From the NCBI GenBank assembly GCA_036494715.1, contig DASXNY010000056.1, positions 1 through 64,000 of the forward strand: DNA of 64,000 nt, read 5' to 3'. The notes under the pieces are model-generated. The model ran no database searches, was not told the DNA's origin, and saw nothing but the letters and a program-made list of their open reading frames with translations. The position numbers and the translations under genes were made by a program. Numbering within the stretch: position 1 is the stretch's first letter; the number at the start of each line of letters is the position of its first letter. The DNA comes from JAICJR01 sp036494715. Its GTDB lineage: Bacteria > Actinomycetota > Thermoleophilia > Solirubrobacterales > Thermoleophilaceae. This document shows, one piece after another, positions 49,365 to 58,257 of this stretch.

Positions 49365-49637
49365 TCAGTCGGCGGAGTCGCCCTCGTCGCCGTCGTCGGG
49401 CATGCCCTTGCCGGCGAGGATGTCCGTGAGCTGCTGGACGTCCGCGCCAGTGATCACTGGCTCCCCGACCTCATGCTTCTTACGCAGCCGGTTGACCAGC
49501 TCCGCTCGCAGGATGTCGATCTTGCCGTGCAAGATGCGCCGACGGTACGACAGCTCCTGCTCTTCCTCTGTGAGCTGCTGAATCAGCTCCTTGAGCTCCT
49601 GATCCGTCAGCGCCCCGAGATCGGGAAAGGTCTCCAT
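49365..49637 (-). CDS. rsiG: RsiG-like anti-sigma / c-di-GMP-binding coiled-coil protein
   Basis: 90 residues from ATG 49637 (GTG 49643 possible). It is a helical hairpin with E26, S30, R33, H37 and D41 in EQELSYRRRILHGKID. This matches the RsiG c-di-GMP motif E(X)3S(X)2R(X)3Q(X)3D except that His replaces Gln. RsiG holds the WhiG sigma factor in a c-di-GMP-dependent complex in Streptomyces, and deep-branching Actinobacteria have short homodimeric forms carrying one motif per chain, as here. The acidic C-terminus (DDGDEGDSAD) is disordered. It may control motility or development genes; no sigma gene is in this window. Confidence 0.78.
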   Translation of the reverse strand: METFPDLGALTDQELKELIQQLTEEEQELSYRRRILHGKIDILRAELVNRLRKKHEVGEPVITGADVQQLTDILAGKGMPDDGDEGDSAD

Positions 49638-49670
49638 TGGCACGGTCCCCTGGTTAGTTGGCGAAGCGCG

Positions 49671-49676
49671 AGTATA
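49671..49676 (-). promoter_or_regulatory. -10 box of the rsiG-FHA-MerR operon
   Basis: TATACT (49676-49671 on the minus strand) is a near-consensus -10 in the 47 bp between pgsA and the RsiG-like gene. No good -35 lies at 16-18 bp; TTGACT is present but 12 bp away. Confidence 0.35.
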
Positions 49677-49690
49677 GCCCTACATTCAAG

Positions 49691-50314
49691 TCAAGCTTGA
49701 GTGTTCTGGTGCATGGACCTCCACCCGTCCCTGAAGTAGAGGGCGGTGGCCCAGAGCGTCATCGCCAGTCCAATGTAAAGCAGTACGTCCGCGACCCACG
49801 TCGTGGACACCATCGCCAGGAAGATCGAGAACATCGTCGGCCACACCGCCCAGCGGCCGACCATGTTGACCTTGAGGTCCATCCCGCGGCGCATTCCGAC
49901 GCGCGTCAGGACGAGCATCACGAGCTCGCGCGCGGCCAGGACGATCAGCGCCCAGCGGGGCAGCAGGTTGAAGTGGTAAGCCACCACCACGCCGGACAGC
50001 ACGAGCAACCGGTCCACCAGCGGATCGAGCAGCGTGCCCAGGCGGCTGTACTGGCCGGTGATGCGCGCGGCCATGCCGTCGAGGTAGTCGGTGCCGCCGA
50101 TCACCGCGTAGATCACGGTGGCGGCGGTGTCCCGCCCGTCGCCCGACCCGAGCGCGAGGATCAGGAAGACCGGGACCAGCGCGATCCGGATGAAGCCGAT
50201 CACATTCGGCAGCGTCCAGGGATGGAGCGGCGCTCCGGAGACCGTCTCGGGCGGCGGCGGGCCCGAGCGGTCGAGCCCGAGCAGCCGCCTCCGGGTCAGG
50301 GAAGCTCGCGCCAC
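49691..50314 (-). CDS. pgsA: CDP-diacylglycerol-glycerol-3-phosphate phosphatidyltransferase
   Basis: 207 residues, about five membrane helices. The CDP-alcohol motif D(X)2DG(X)2AR(X)8G(X)3D(X)3D is seen as TDYLDGMAARITGQYSRLG then TLLDPLVDRLL. It makes phosphatidylglycerophosphate, though cardiolipin-type or other CDP-alcohol transferases share the motif. The GTG start lies 19 bp inside the end of proS. Confidence 0.88.
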   Translation of the reverse strand: MARASLTRRRLLGLDRSGPPPPETVSGAPLHPWTLPNVIGFIRIALVPVFLILALGSGDGRDTAATVIYAVIGGTDYLDGMAARITGQYSRLGTLLDPLVDRLLVLSGVVVAYHFNLLPRWALIVLAARELVMLVLTRVGMRRGMDLKVNMVGRWAVWPTMFSIFLAMVSTTWVADVLLYIGLAMTLWATALYFRDGWRSMHQNTQA

Positions 50315-51993
50315 AGCTCCGCGGCCGCCGCGGCGGCTCCCTCGAGCGGAAGCGATCGCTTCTCCTGCCCGCGTCGGATCTGCGCCTCAACCTCGCCCGC
50401 CTCGATGCCCTTCTTGCCCATGGTGAGCCGCAGCGGGCAGCCGAGCAGCTCGGCGTCGGCGAACTTCTCCCCGGGCGACGCGTCGCGGTCGTCATAGAGC
50501 ACGTCGAGCCCGGCCCCGAGCAGCTCCCCGTAGAGGCGCTCCGCCACCTCGCGCGCGGGCTCGCCCTCCTTGCCGAGGGTTACGACCTCGACGTCGAAGG
50601 GCGACAGCGAGCGCGGCCATGAGATGCCGGCGTCGTCCGCGTACTGCTCGACCGCAGCGGCGATGATGCGGGCCGGGCCGATGCCGTAGGAGCCCATCCA
50701 GATCGGGTGCTCCGTGCCGTGCTCGTCGAGGTAGGTGGCGCCGAGCGGGACCGAGTAGCGGGTGCCGAGCATGAAGATGTTGCCTATTTCGATGGCGGGC
50801 TCGATGCGGATCACCGCGCCGCTTGGGTCGGTGTCGCCCGCCTCGACACTGCGCACGTCGGCCCAGTCCGTGTTGAAGTCACGCCCGGGCTCGACCCCGC
50901 GCAGGTGGTAGTCGGGTTTGTTCGCGCCCGTCACGAGCCCGTGCATCCCGCGCAGCGCCTCGTCGGACAGCACGTCCACCTCGGCGCCCACCGGGCCGAT
51001 GAAGCCGCCCACGGTCTTGAAGACGCCGGTCACCTCCTCCGGCGTGGCCGGGCGGGTGGGCGCGCCGAGCGCGTTCTGGAGCTTGATCTCGTTGAGGCGG
51101 TGGTCGCCGCGCGTGAGCACGAGCACGGGGCCCTTGTCCTCCGCCATCACCGGGAACGCCTTGATCAGCGCGCCCGCCGGCACCGCGAGCAGGTTGCACA
51201 CCGCCTCGATCGTCGTCGTGCCGGGCGTCTCCACCTCCTCCGGCGCGTCGAGCGCCTCGGGCAGTCCGTCCACCGGCCGCGGCGTGGCGCTCGCGATCTC
51301 GACGTTGGCCGCATAGCCCGCGTCGGAGAGTGCCACGTCGTTCTCGCCGGCGGCACAGGGCGCCATGTACTCGTGCGCGCCAACCCCGCCCATCATGCCC
51401 ACGTCCGACTCCACCCGGTACCACCTGAGCCCGGCGCGGCTGAAGATGCGGTCGTACGCGCGAATGTGCAGGTCGTACGAGTGGCCGAGCCCCTCCTCGT
51501 CGCGGTCGAACGAGTAGGAGTCCTTCATGATGAACTCGCGCGTACGCAGCAGTCCCGCGCGCGGCCGCGGCTCGTCCCGCTCCTTGGTCTGGATGTGGTA
51601 CAGGATCTTCGGCAGGTCGCGGTAGGAGCGGATCTCACGCGCGACGTGCCAGGTGAGCACCTCCTCCGAGGTCATCCCGAGCACCAGCTCGGCCTCGCGG
51701 CGATCCTTCAGCTTGAACAGCTCGTCGATCTCGTAGCGGCCGCTGATCTTCCACAGATCCGCGGGCTGCAGCACGGGCATCAGCATCTCGAGCGCGCCGA
51801 TCCCGTCGAGCTCCTCCCTGATGATCTGCTCCGCCTTGCGGTGGGCGCGCCAGCCGGCCGGCAGGAAGGTCCAGATGCCGGATGCGAGCTGGCGCACCAG
51901 CCCGGCGCGCACCATCAGCTTGTGCGAGAGCGCCTCGGCGTCCGCGGGCGCCTCCTTGAGCGTCGGCAGGAAATAGCTGCTGAGCCGGGTCAT
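50296..51993 (-). CDS. proS: Prolyl-tRNA synthetase (bacterial type)
   Basis: 565 residues. Class II motifs are seen in GLVRQLASGIWTFLPAGWRA and REFIMKDSYSFDRDEEGLGH, followed by RWYRVESDVGMMGGVGAHEY. A YbaK-like editing insertion (GALIKAFPVMAEDKGPVLVL) interrupts the catalytic core. The C-terminal anticodon domain has GIGPARIIAAAVEQYADDAG and DVEVVTLGKEGEP. It is divergent from the membrane protein gene, and pgsA overlaps its end. Confidence 0.97.
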   Translation of the reverse strand: MTRLSSYFLPTLKEAPADAEALSHKLMVRAGLVRQLASGIWTFLPAGWRAHRKAEQIIREELDGIGALEMLMPVLQPADLWKISGRYEIDELFKLKDRREAELVLGMTSEEVLTWHVAREIRSYRDLPKILYHIQTKERDEPRPRAGLLRTREFIMKDSYSFDRDEEGLGHSYDLHIRAYDRIFSRAGLRWYRVESDVGMMGGVGAHEYMAPCAAGENDVALSDAGYAANVEIASATPRPVDGLPEALDAPEEVETPGTTTIEAVCNLLAVPAGALIKAFPVMAEDKGPVLVLTRGDHRLNEIKLQNALGAPTRPATPEEVTGVFKTVGGFIGPVGAEVDVLSDEALRGMHGLVTGANKPDYHLRGVEPGRDFNTDWADVRSVEAGDTDPSGAVIRIEPAIEIGNIFMLGTRYSVPLGATYLDEHGTEHPIWMGSYGIGPARIIAAAVEQYADDAGISWPRSLSPFDVEVVTLGKEGEPAREVAERLYGELLGAGLDVLYDDRDASPGEKFADAELLGCPLRLTMGKKGIEAGEVEAQIRRGQEKRSLPLEGAAAAAAELWRELP

Positions 51994-52039
51994 TCGGCGC
52001 CGAGTCTATTTAGCGACCCCTCATACTGGTCGCTCACCC

Positions 52040-52807
52040 ATGGCGCTGGCCGCCAGCCTCTTCCCCGTAGGTCGCATTTACGACAGCGTGGTCGCCGACC
52101 ACGGGCGCCAGCGCGCCTTCATCTGCCTGGCGGCGTTCCTGATCGCGTTCCTACTGATCCGGACGAGCGCTCGGATGACGCGCCGCTTCAGCTGGTGGCC
52201 CGGCGGCGTCGAGACCGAGGGCGGCGTTCACCTGCACCATCTGGTGTGGGGAATCTGCCTGATGCTGGCCGCCGGCTTCGTCGGCGTGAGCCTCGACTTC
52301 GACTATCCGTGGGGCGGGATAGTGGCCGGCGCGTTCGGCGTCGGCGCGGGGCTCACGATGGACGAGTTCGCGCTCTGGACCCACCTCAGCGACGTCTACT
52401 GGACCGACGAAGGGCGCTCGTCGGTGCAGGCGATCGGCTTCGTATCGGTCCTCGGCGTGCTGGTGGTGATCGGGGTACAGCCCTTCTCGCTCGACAACCC
52501 GGGCTCGGCGGTGGCGGTGAGCACGGCGATCGGGCTGACGCTCGCCGTGTCGATCGCGGCGTTCCTCAAACGCCGCATCCTGCTCGGCGCGGTCGGCCTC
52601 TTCATCTTTCCCGTGGGGGTGGTAGGAGCCGTTCGGCTCGCGCACCCCGAGTCGCCCTGGGCGCGCTGGTTCTACCGCCCGGACTCGCGCCGCCTGCGGC
52701 GCGCGCGCGAGCGCTTCGACGACCCCACACGGCTAGGCCGTCGCCTGCGGCGGCGGTTCGAGGACGCCGTGGCCGGCCGCCCGAGCGTGCCGGATCCACC
52801 TGAGTAA
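52040..52807 (+). CDS. Integral membrane protein of unknown function
   Basis: 255 residues with about five to six hydrophobic helices (for example AFICLAAFLIAFLLIRTSAR, HHLVWGICLMLAAGFVGVSL and LFIFPVGVVGAVRLA). A conserved-looking GVHLHHLVWG stretch between helices and MDEFALWTHLSDVYW may bind metal through His/Asp/Glu. The C-terminus is a very basic cytoplasmic tail (RRLRRARERFDD). I do not recognise the family. It lies 11 bp before a cupin gene and may be co-transcribed with it. Confidence 0.75.
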   Translation: MALAASLFPVGRIYDSVVADHGRQRAFICLAAFLIAFLLIRTSARMTRRFSWWPGGVETEGGVHLHHLVWGICLMLAAGFVGVSLDFDYPWGGIVAGAFGVGAGLTMDEFALWTHLSDVYWTDEGRSSVQAIGFVSVLGVLVVIGVQPFSLDNPGSAVAVSTAIGLTLAVSIAAFLKRRILLGAVGLFIFPVGVVGAVRLAHPESPWARWFYRPDSRRLRRARERFDDPTRLGRRLRRRFEDAVAGRPSVPDPPE

Positions 52808-52818
52808 AGTCCGGCGCC

Positions 52819-53208
52819 GTGCCGTTCCGCATAGTCCGTCCAGACCAGTGGGAGTGGATCACTCGCCCCCACGAGCCCGGCGAGCCGGCCCGCCACGTGG
52901 CGGAGCTGAGCGAGCTGGCCGGCTTCGCCCACACGCGCGCCAACGTCTGGCGCTACGAGCCGGGCGCCGCGGGGCGCCGCCACAGGCACCCGCTCCAGGA
53001 GGAGACGTTCGTCGTGCTGCGCGGCACGCTCTCGATGTACGTGGGCGAGCCGCCCGAGCGCCAGGACCTGCCCGCCGGCTCCCTGATCCACGTGCCGCCT
53101 GGCACGCCGCTCCAGTCCGTGAACCACGGCGACGAGGACCTGCTCGTGTACGCCTACGGGACCCCGCCCGAGTCGGAGCACGCCGAGATTCTCGACTCGG
53201 CTGTCTAG
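52819..53208 (+). CDS. Cupin-domain protein
   Basis: 129 residues. The beta-barrel metal motifs are GRRHRHPLQEETFVVLRGTL (HxH...E) and PAGSLIHVPPGTPLQSVNHG (with the second-motif His). Likely a small-molecule-binding or isomerase-like protein. GTG start. The last 4 bp overlap the end of the convergent glycosidase gene. Confidence 0.85.
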   Translation: MPFRIVRPDQWEWITRPHEPGEPARHVAELSELAGFAHTRANVWRYEPGAAGRRHRHPLQEETFVVLRGTLSMYVGEPPERQDLPAGSLIHVPPGTPLQSVNHGDEDLLVYAYGTPPESEHAEILDSAV

Positions 53209-54626
53209 TGGTCCTTGACGCTCGCGGCGCGGCTGAAGTGCTGCAGCAGGTCAGGGCCGGTCCACTCGAAGCGCCAGCGTCCCCGTGTCCCCGCCTCGCT
53301 GATGTTCGAGAAGCCGTTCTGGTCGGTGGTGGTCTGGCCGACGTTCACGAAGCCGCTGCCGAGGTCGCGCTGGATCGTGACCGGCTGCGGCTTGCCCCCC
53401 GCCGGGCGCACCCATAGCCAGATCGACGTGCGCGAGCCCTTGCGCGTCGTCCAGATCGGCAGCCGGTAGGCGTCGAGGCTCGGCTTCGCCACCGTGCTGT
53501 GGAAGAGCAGCCCCGTGGTGAAGATCGTCGGGTTGCCGCCGTCGTACAGCTCGTACTGGGCGACGCTGTGGACGGCGCGGTTTCTGTACGCGAGGTAGTC
53601 CGCCTGGTTGAGCCACATCGCCTGGCGCGACACGGGCACGCCGTACTTGCGGTTGGGCGGCGAGGTCTGGATGCCGTACTCGGTGATGTAGATCGGCAGC
53701 CCGACGCGCACCGCGTGACGGTGGGCGGCCAGGCGCAGGATCCTGCTGAGCCGCCCCATCGTGGCGAGCGTGATGTCGCCCTTGCCGTGCGCCGGGCGCA
53801 GCGCGGGGCCGGTGGCGCTGGTGTTGTAGGGATGGTGGGCGAAGCCGGTGACGCCGGTGAAGCGCTTGAAGTGGGTGCACCCCTGCGTCCGTGCCGGCTT
53901 GCCGCGCAGCCGCTGCCCGTGCGCGTCCATGCAGAAGAGGTTGAGCAGGAAGGTGGTCGGGTCGGTGCTGTGGCCGCGGCCCACCGGCGCGGTCTCGCCC
54001 ATGTAGACCTGGTCCGCCCCGTGCCCCGTCTTCCTCAGCGCGGCGAGCCCCGCGTACACGAGGTTGCGGTAGAGCCGGGGCGCCTGCGGCTGCGGGTTGA
54101 GCCAGCCCTGCTGGTCCGGCTCGTTCCAGATCGACCAGTGGCTGACGCGCGGCAGCACGTTCCCGCTCGAGTCCGCATAGGTGCCCGAGTAGCGCGTGGC
54201 GAGCGCGGTGACGAACTGCCCGTAGAGCCTGGCGTCGGGCTTGCAGTTGCGGCCGCCGCGGCACTCGGCCCAGTGCGGCGCGAAACCAGTGGGCGACATC
54301 AGCACCTGCATCCCGCGCGCGGTCGCCTCGCGCACGAGGGCGTCATACGGCGCCCAGGCGGCGTCCGAGTAGCTCTTCGGGTTGGTCAGGTCGAGCGACG
54401 GCCGGCGCGTCGAGTTTGGCGTCGGCGCGAGCTTGTTCCAGAACGCGAGCGTGTGGATCGTGGAGCCGCCGAGGCCCTTGATCATGTCGAGCGAGGGACC
54501 CGGGAAGCCGTTCAGCAGCACGGCGTCGTCCTGAACGACCGACTGCAGGTCCGAGTTGGCATGCGCCTGAGGCGCCGCCACGAGGAGCGTGGCAGCGAGC
54601 GCTGTTATGAGCCCGAGGCGGCGCAA
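53205..54626 (-). CDS. Secreted clan-A glycoside hydrolase
   Basis: 473 residues from TTG 54626 with signal peptide MRRLGLITALAATLLVAAPQ. The TIM-barrel domain has the acid/base in HWSIWNEPDQQGW, an intermediate GETAPVG and the nucleophile region PIYITEYGIQTSPPN. This is the GH39/GH5-like clan-A pattern. A C-terminal beta domain (WLWVRPAGGKPQPVTIQRDL) may bind sugars. It is a paralogue of the gene at 55964-57163, and the two flank ispG. Confidence 0.85.
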   Translation of the reverse strand: MRRLGLITALAATLLVAAPQAHANSDLQSVVQDDAVLLNGFPGPSLDMIKGLGGSTIHTLAFWNKLAPTPNSTRRPSLDLTNPKSYSDAAWAPYDALVREATARGMQVLMSPTGFAPHWAECRGGRNCKPDARLYGQFVTALATRYSGTYADSSGNVLPRVSHWSIWNEPDQQGWLNPQPQAPRLYRNLVYAGLAALRKTGHGADQVYMGETAPVGRGHSTDPTTFLLNLFCMDAHGQRLRGKPARTQGCTHFKRFTGVTGFAHHPYNTSATGPALRPAHGKGDITLATMGRLSRILRLAAHRHAVRVGLPIYITEYGIQTSPPNRKYGVPVSRQAMWLNQADYLAYRNRAVHSVAQYELYDGGNPTIFTTGLLFHSTVAKPSLDAYRLPIWTTRKGSRTSIWLWVRPAGGKPQPVTIQRDLGSGFVNVGQTTTDQNGFSNISEAGTRGRWRFEWTGPDLLQHFSRAASVKDH

Positions 54627-54641
54627 GAGAGGTAAGAGACC

Positions 54642-55937
54642 CTAGCGGCGGGTGAAGCGGCGCCCAGAGGTGGGCGACTGGTCTTCCTCGAGGCGGATGC
54701 GCTTGTAGCCGGCTCCGAGGCCCATCGCGGGCTTGATCTCGCCGTTGCCCTCCGTGCCGTCCGCATTGGCGGCCTCTAGCGCCGCCAGACGCTCCGGCGT
54801 GAGGTCGCCGGCGTTCTCTTCCTCGATCTTGGCGAGCCACTCCGCGCCCTCGGCGGCCTTGCCCTCGTCGACCTCTGTGCGCCCGAGGTCGAGCGACCGG
54901 TCGATCTCGACGAATAGCTCGTCCACAAGACGCTCCGTGGGCACCTTCCGCAGCGGCTTGCCGCCGGCGAAGATCAGGCCCTCGTTCTTCGCGCCGGTGA
55001 TGCCGAAGTCGGCGTGCGAGGCCTCGCCGATGCCATTGACCGCGCAGCCGAGCACGGCCACCTCGATCGGCTGCTCGTAGGCCTCGAGCCGCTGCTCGAT
55101 CTCGGCCACGACGGTGTCCATGTCGAACTGGAGGCGCCCGCAGGTGGGACAGGCGATCAGCACCGGGCCGCGCTCACGCAGCTTGAGCGCCTTGAGGATC
55201 TCCCATGCCACCTTGACCTCCTCCTCCGCGTGGAAGGTGGAGAGCGAGATGCGGATCGTGTCGCCGATGCCGTCCGCGAGCAGCGTGCCGAGGCCGACGG
55301 CCGACTTGAGCGACCCGGACCACTTCGTGCCCGCCTCGGTGATGCCGAGGTGCAGCGGGTACGGGATCTTCTCGGACAGCAGCCGGTTCGAGGCGATCGT
55401 GTTGGGCACGTTGGTCGACTTGATCGACACCTTGAAGTTCTCGAACTCGAGCCGCTCCATCAGCTCCACGAACTCGACCGCGGCTTGCACGAGCGCCTCC
55501 ACCGAGTTCTCGCGCTCGAGCTCGTGCAGGTGCTTGGGCAGCGAGCCGGAGTTGACGCCGATGCGCATCGGCACGTTCGCGGCCTTGGCCTTCTCGGCCA
55601 CCTGGGCGACCTTGTCCGGCCCGCCGATGTTGCCCGGGTTGAGCCGGATGCAGTGCGCGCCCGCGTCGATCGCCTTCAGCGCGAGCGTGTAGTTGAAGTG
55701 GATGTCGGCGATGATCGGGATCGGCGAGTCGACCACCAGGCGCTTGAGCGACTCGACGTCCTGGTCGCGCGGGACCGCGCAGCGCACGATGTCGCCGCCC
55801 GCATCCGCGACCGCGTGGATCTGCTTGATCGTGGCGTCGTAGTCGGCGGTCTCCGTCTTCGTCATCGACTGCACGGCGACGGGCGCGCCGCCACCGATCG
55901 GCACGCCTCCGACCCAGATCTGGCGTCTAGAGGCCAT
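54642..55937 (-). CDS. ispG: 4-hydroxy-3-methylbut-2-enyl diphosphate synthase (MEP pathway)
   Basis: 431 residues. IWVGGVPIGGGAPVAVQSMT is the family start. The iron-sulfur cysteines lie in LIACPTCGRLQFDMDTVV and EVAVLGCAVNGIGEASHADFG. LGITEAGTKWSGSLKSAVGLG is another signature. It reduces MEcPP to HMBPP for isoprenoid synthesis. Relative to the usual ~380 residues it carries a C-terminal extension (AKIEEENAGDLTPERLAALE ...) of unknown role. Confidence 0.97.
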   Translation of the reverse strand: MASRRQIWVGGVPIGGGAPVAVQSMTKTETADYDATIKQIHAVADAGGDIVRCAVPRDQDVESLKRLVVDSPIPIIADIHFNYTLALKAIDAGAHCIRLNPGNIGGPDKVAQVAEKAKAANVPMRIGVNSGSLPKHLHELERENSVEALVQAAVEFVELMERLEFENFKVSIKSTNVPNTIASNRLLSEKIPYPLHLGITEAGTKWSGSLKSAVGLGTLLADGIGDTIRISLSTFHAEEEVKVAWEILKALKLRERGPVLIACPTCGRLQFDMDTVVAEIEQRLEAYEQPIEVAVLGCAVNGIGEASHADFGITGAKNEGLIFAGGKPLRKVPTERLVDELFVEIDRSLDLGRTEVDEGKAAEGAEWLAKIEEENAGDLTPERLAALEAANADGTEGNGEIKPAMGLGAGYKRIRLEEDQSPTSGRRFTRR

Positions 55938-55963
55938 CGCAGCTCATCCTAGCGGTGAGCTGC

Positions 55964-57163
55964 TCAGGAACCGGGTGCCGCGGGCAGCGAGATCGGGCCG
56001 CTATTGGGCTCCACGCGGCCGTTCTTCACATTCGAGCGCACCCAGTTGGAGAGCGCCGTGAACGGCAGCGTTGGCTTGCCGTCGAGGCTTATCAGGCTGG
56101 TGTTGAAGCGCACACCCGCCGGCGGCGCGACGAGGATGTACTGGAGCATCTCCTTCACGCGCGGGTTGCGCTCGGCGATGTCGAAGGCGGTCTTGAGGTA
56201 GTCCGCGCGCTTGGCCGGCGCGACGGCCACGGGGCCGGTGGCGAAGTAGCCGAACTCAGTGAGATAGATGTCGAGCGGCTTGCCCTGCGGCGTGGTGAGC
56301 GCCTTGGCCTGGGAGAGCCTGTCGAGCGCGCCCGTGAGCCTCCCGAGGCTGCCCACAGTCACGTTGTCCGCGCCGGGGTAAGGCGCCTGCGGCGGGTTAC
56401 CGAACTCGTACGGGTGGTGGGCGTAGCCGTCGGCGTGCAGCGGCGTGCACTGCTTGGCCGGCGCGTAGATCTCGGTCCGGCAGGTGACCTTGCGCAGGAA
56501 CTCGAGCGGCGCCATGGCGCGCCCGGACTCGGCGTACGGCGCGGTCTCGCCGATCAGCACCTGGGCGCTGGGGTCGCCCTTCTTGATGGCGTTGTAGCCC
56601 TGCATGTAGAGCGCGCGGTAGAGCGACGGCTCCTTCGACTGCGGCGCGAGCCAGCCCACGTAGTTCGGCTCGTTCCAGATGCTGTAGCGGTCCGCGCGGC
56701 CCTTGAAGTGCCGGGCGGCCGCCAGCGCGAATTCGCCGAAGGGCCGGGCCTCCGGCTTGTAGATGCCCTGCTTGTGATTGCCGCTGGCCCACGCGGGCGC
56801 CGGTCCGGAGAGGTCGAGCTGCACGCGGATGCCGTGCTTGGCGGCGTCGTCGATCAGGCTGTCGTAGTTCGACCAGTCGTAGTTGAGCCTGGACGGCGTG
56901 CTCCTGGCGTCAGGCTGCGCGCCCGGGACGCGCGCCCAGAGCACGAGCACGCGCAGGCGCGTGACGCCCATCTGCTGCGCCTGGGCGAGGGCACGGTCGC
57001 GGTCGTAGTACGACCGCTGCAAGAAAACTGCGTCGTCCTGGAGCGCGACCTCGAGCTTGTTGCCCCCGCCACCTCCGCCGGAGCTCCCGCAGCCGGCGGC
57101 GACAAGGGTCACACACAAGAGAAACGCTCCCAGCGCCGCACGTACAAAGCCGCTGGAAGCCAT
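55964..57163 (-). CDS. Clan-A glycoside hydrolase lipoprotein
   Basis: About 399 residues from ATG 57163. The signal peptide ends in a lipobox (LLCVTLVAAGCGSS), so the enzyme is membrane-anchored outside the cell after Lgt processing. The barrel shows acid/base Glu in YSIWNEPNYVGWLAPQ, GETAPYAESG and nucleophile Glu in IYLTEFGYFATGP. It is homologous over its length to the gene at 53205-54626 but lacks its C-terminal extension. It is divergent from a third glycosidase gene across 57 bp holding an inverted repeat. Confidence 0.87.
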   Translation of the reverse strand: MASSGFVRAALGAFLLCVTLVAAGCGSSGGGGGGNKLEVALQDDAVFLQRSYYDRDRALAQAQQMGVTRLRVLVLWARVPGAQPDARSTPSRLNYDWSNYDSLIDDAAKHGIRVQLDLSGPAPAWASGNHKQGIYKPEARPFGEFALAAARHFKGRADRYSIWNEPNYVGWLAPQSKEPSLYRALYMQGYNAIKKGDPSAQVLIGETAPYAESGRAMAPLEFLRKVTCRTEIYAPAKQCTPLHADGYAHHPYEFGNPPQAPYPGADNVTVGSLGRLTGALDRLSQAKALTTPQGKPLDIYLTEFGYFATGPVAVAPAKRADYLKTAFDIAERNPRVKEMLQYILVAPPAGVRFNTSLISLDGKPTLPFTALSNWVRSNVKNGRVEPNSGPISLPAAPGS

Positions 57164-57174
57164 GCAATTCCGTA

Positions 57175-57195
57175 AATACCCGCCGTCGGGGTATT
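57175..57195. promoter_or_regulatory. Inverted repeat between divergent glycosidase genes
   Basis: AATACCC (57175-57181) and GGGTATT (57189-57195) are perfect complements around 7 bases, centred between the two divergent starts. It could be a shared operator for both hydrolase genes. Confidence 0.45.
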
Positions 57196-57219
57196 CCAAG
57201 CGGGAACTCCTAAAGGCGT

Positions 57220-58257
57220 ATGGCCGGGCTGCCGACCCATTTATCTATGCGCCTCGCAGGGGCTCTTGTGTCGATCGCGGCGAGCTTCGTCCTCGCCGCT
57301 TCGAGCGCTCACGCAGCGCCCTTCCTGCCGCCCGCCGGCAAGGTCTTCGCCGGCGTGTCCGGCAGCATCACCTCGGAAGACTCCGAGGTGCCGGGCTTCG
57401 ACGCGCGCGCGGGCAAGCACGCGGCCGTGATCCAGACCTTCACGGCGTGGGACTACAACCACACGCGCTACCTGCGCAACGCCGCGCATCAGAAGGCGCG
57501 CGTGATGGTGCACATCTCCACCAAGGGCGGCGACGGCCGGGAGGCGATCACGCCGCGCGGCATCGCGCTGGGTCACGGCGACGCGCATCTCGTCCACCTC
57601 ACCCGCGCCTTCGCCGACAGCGGCCAGGTGGTGTACGTGCGGATCATGGCCGAGATGAACGGCTCCTGGAACCCCTACAGCGCCTACGGCCCGAGCTACA
57701 AGGGTGGCGCACATTCGACGCACAACTTCAAGCAGGCATGGCGCCGGATGGTGCTGATCATGCGCGGCGGCCCGGTCGACCAGATCGATGCCCAGCTGCA
57801 CAGCCTCGGGCTGCCGCCGGTGCGCGGCGCGAGCGGCACCCTCCCCCAGCCCAAGATCGCGTTCCTGTTCGTGCCCGAGGTCACCGGCGACCCCGCCGTG
57901 CCGGGCAACTCGCCGCGCGCCTACTACCCCGGGAGCCGCTACGTCGACTGGGTCGGCACCGACTTCTACTCCAAGTTCCCCAACTACAAGGGCCTCAACG
58001 AGCTCTACAAGGAGTTCCCGCACAAGCCGTTCGTGTTCGGCGAGTGGGCCCTCTGGGGCCAAGACGACCCGGGCTTCGTGCACGGCCTGTTCGGCTGGAT
58101 CAAGTCGCACCGGCGCGTGCGCATGGTGATGTACAACCAGGGCAGCCACCCGTCCGCGAGCCCGTTCGAGCTCGCGCGCTACCCGCGCAGCGCGGCGGTG
58201 CTGCGCCAGGAGCTGTCGAGCCCGCTGTTCGCACCGTTCGCGCCCGAGTTCAGCTGA
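57220..58257 (+). CDS. Secreted GH26-like beta-mannanase
   Basis: 345 residues (ATG 57220 or 57247). The signal peptide is SMRLAGALVSIAASFVLAAS, then AHA. The acid/base motif RIMAEMNGSWNPYS near residue 145 and nucleophile motif PFVFGEWALWG near 265 follow the GH26 order (RxxHEMNGxW ... GExG). In the first motif Ala replaces the usual His. It probably attacks mannan or a related beta-glucan. The stop overlaps the convergent MFS gene by 8 bp. Confidence 0.82.
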   Translation: MAGLPTHLSMRLAGALVSIAASFVLAASSAHAAPFLPPAGKVFAGVSGSITSEDSEVPGFDARAGKHAAVIQTFTAWDYNHTRYLRNAAHQKARVMVHISTKGGDGREAITPRGIALGHGDAHLVHLTRAFADSGQVVYVRIMAEMNGSWNPYSAYGPSYKGGAHSTHNFKQAWRRMVLIMRGGPVDQIDAQLHSLGLPPVRGASGTLPQPKIAFLFVPEVTGDPAVPGNSPRAYYPGSRYVDWVGTDFYSKFPNYKGLNELYKEFPHKPFVFGEWALWGQDDPGFVHGLFGWIKSHRRVRMVMYNQGSHPSASPFELARYPRSAAVLRQELSSPLFAPFAPEFS

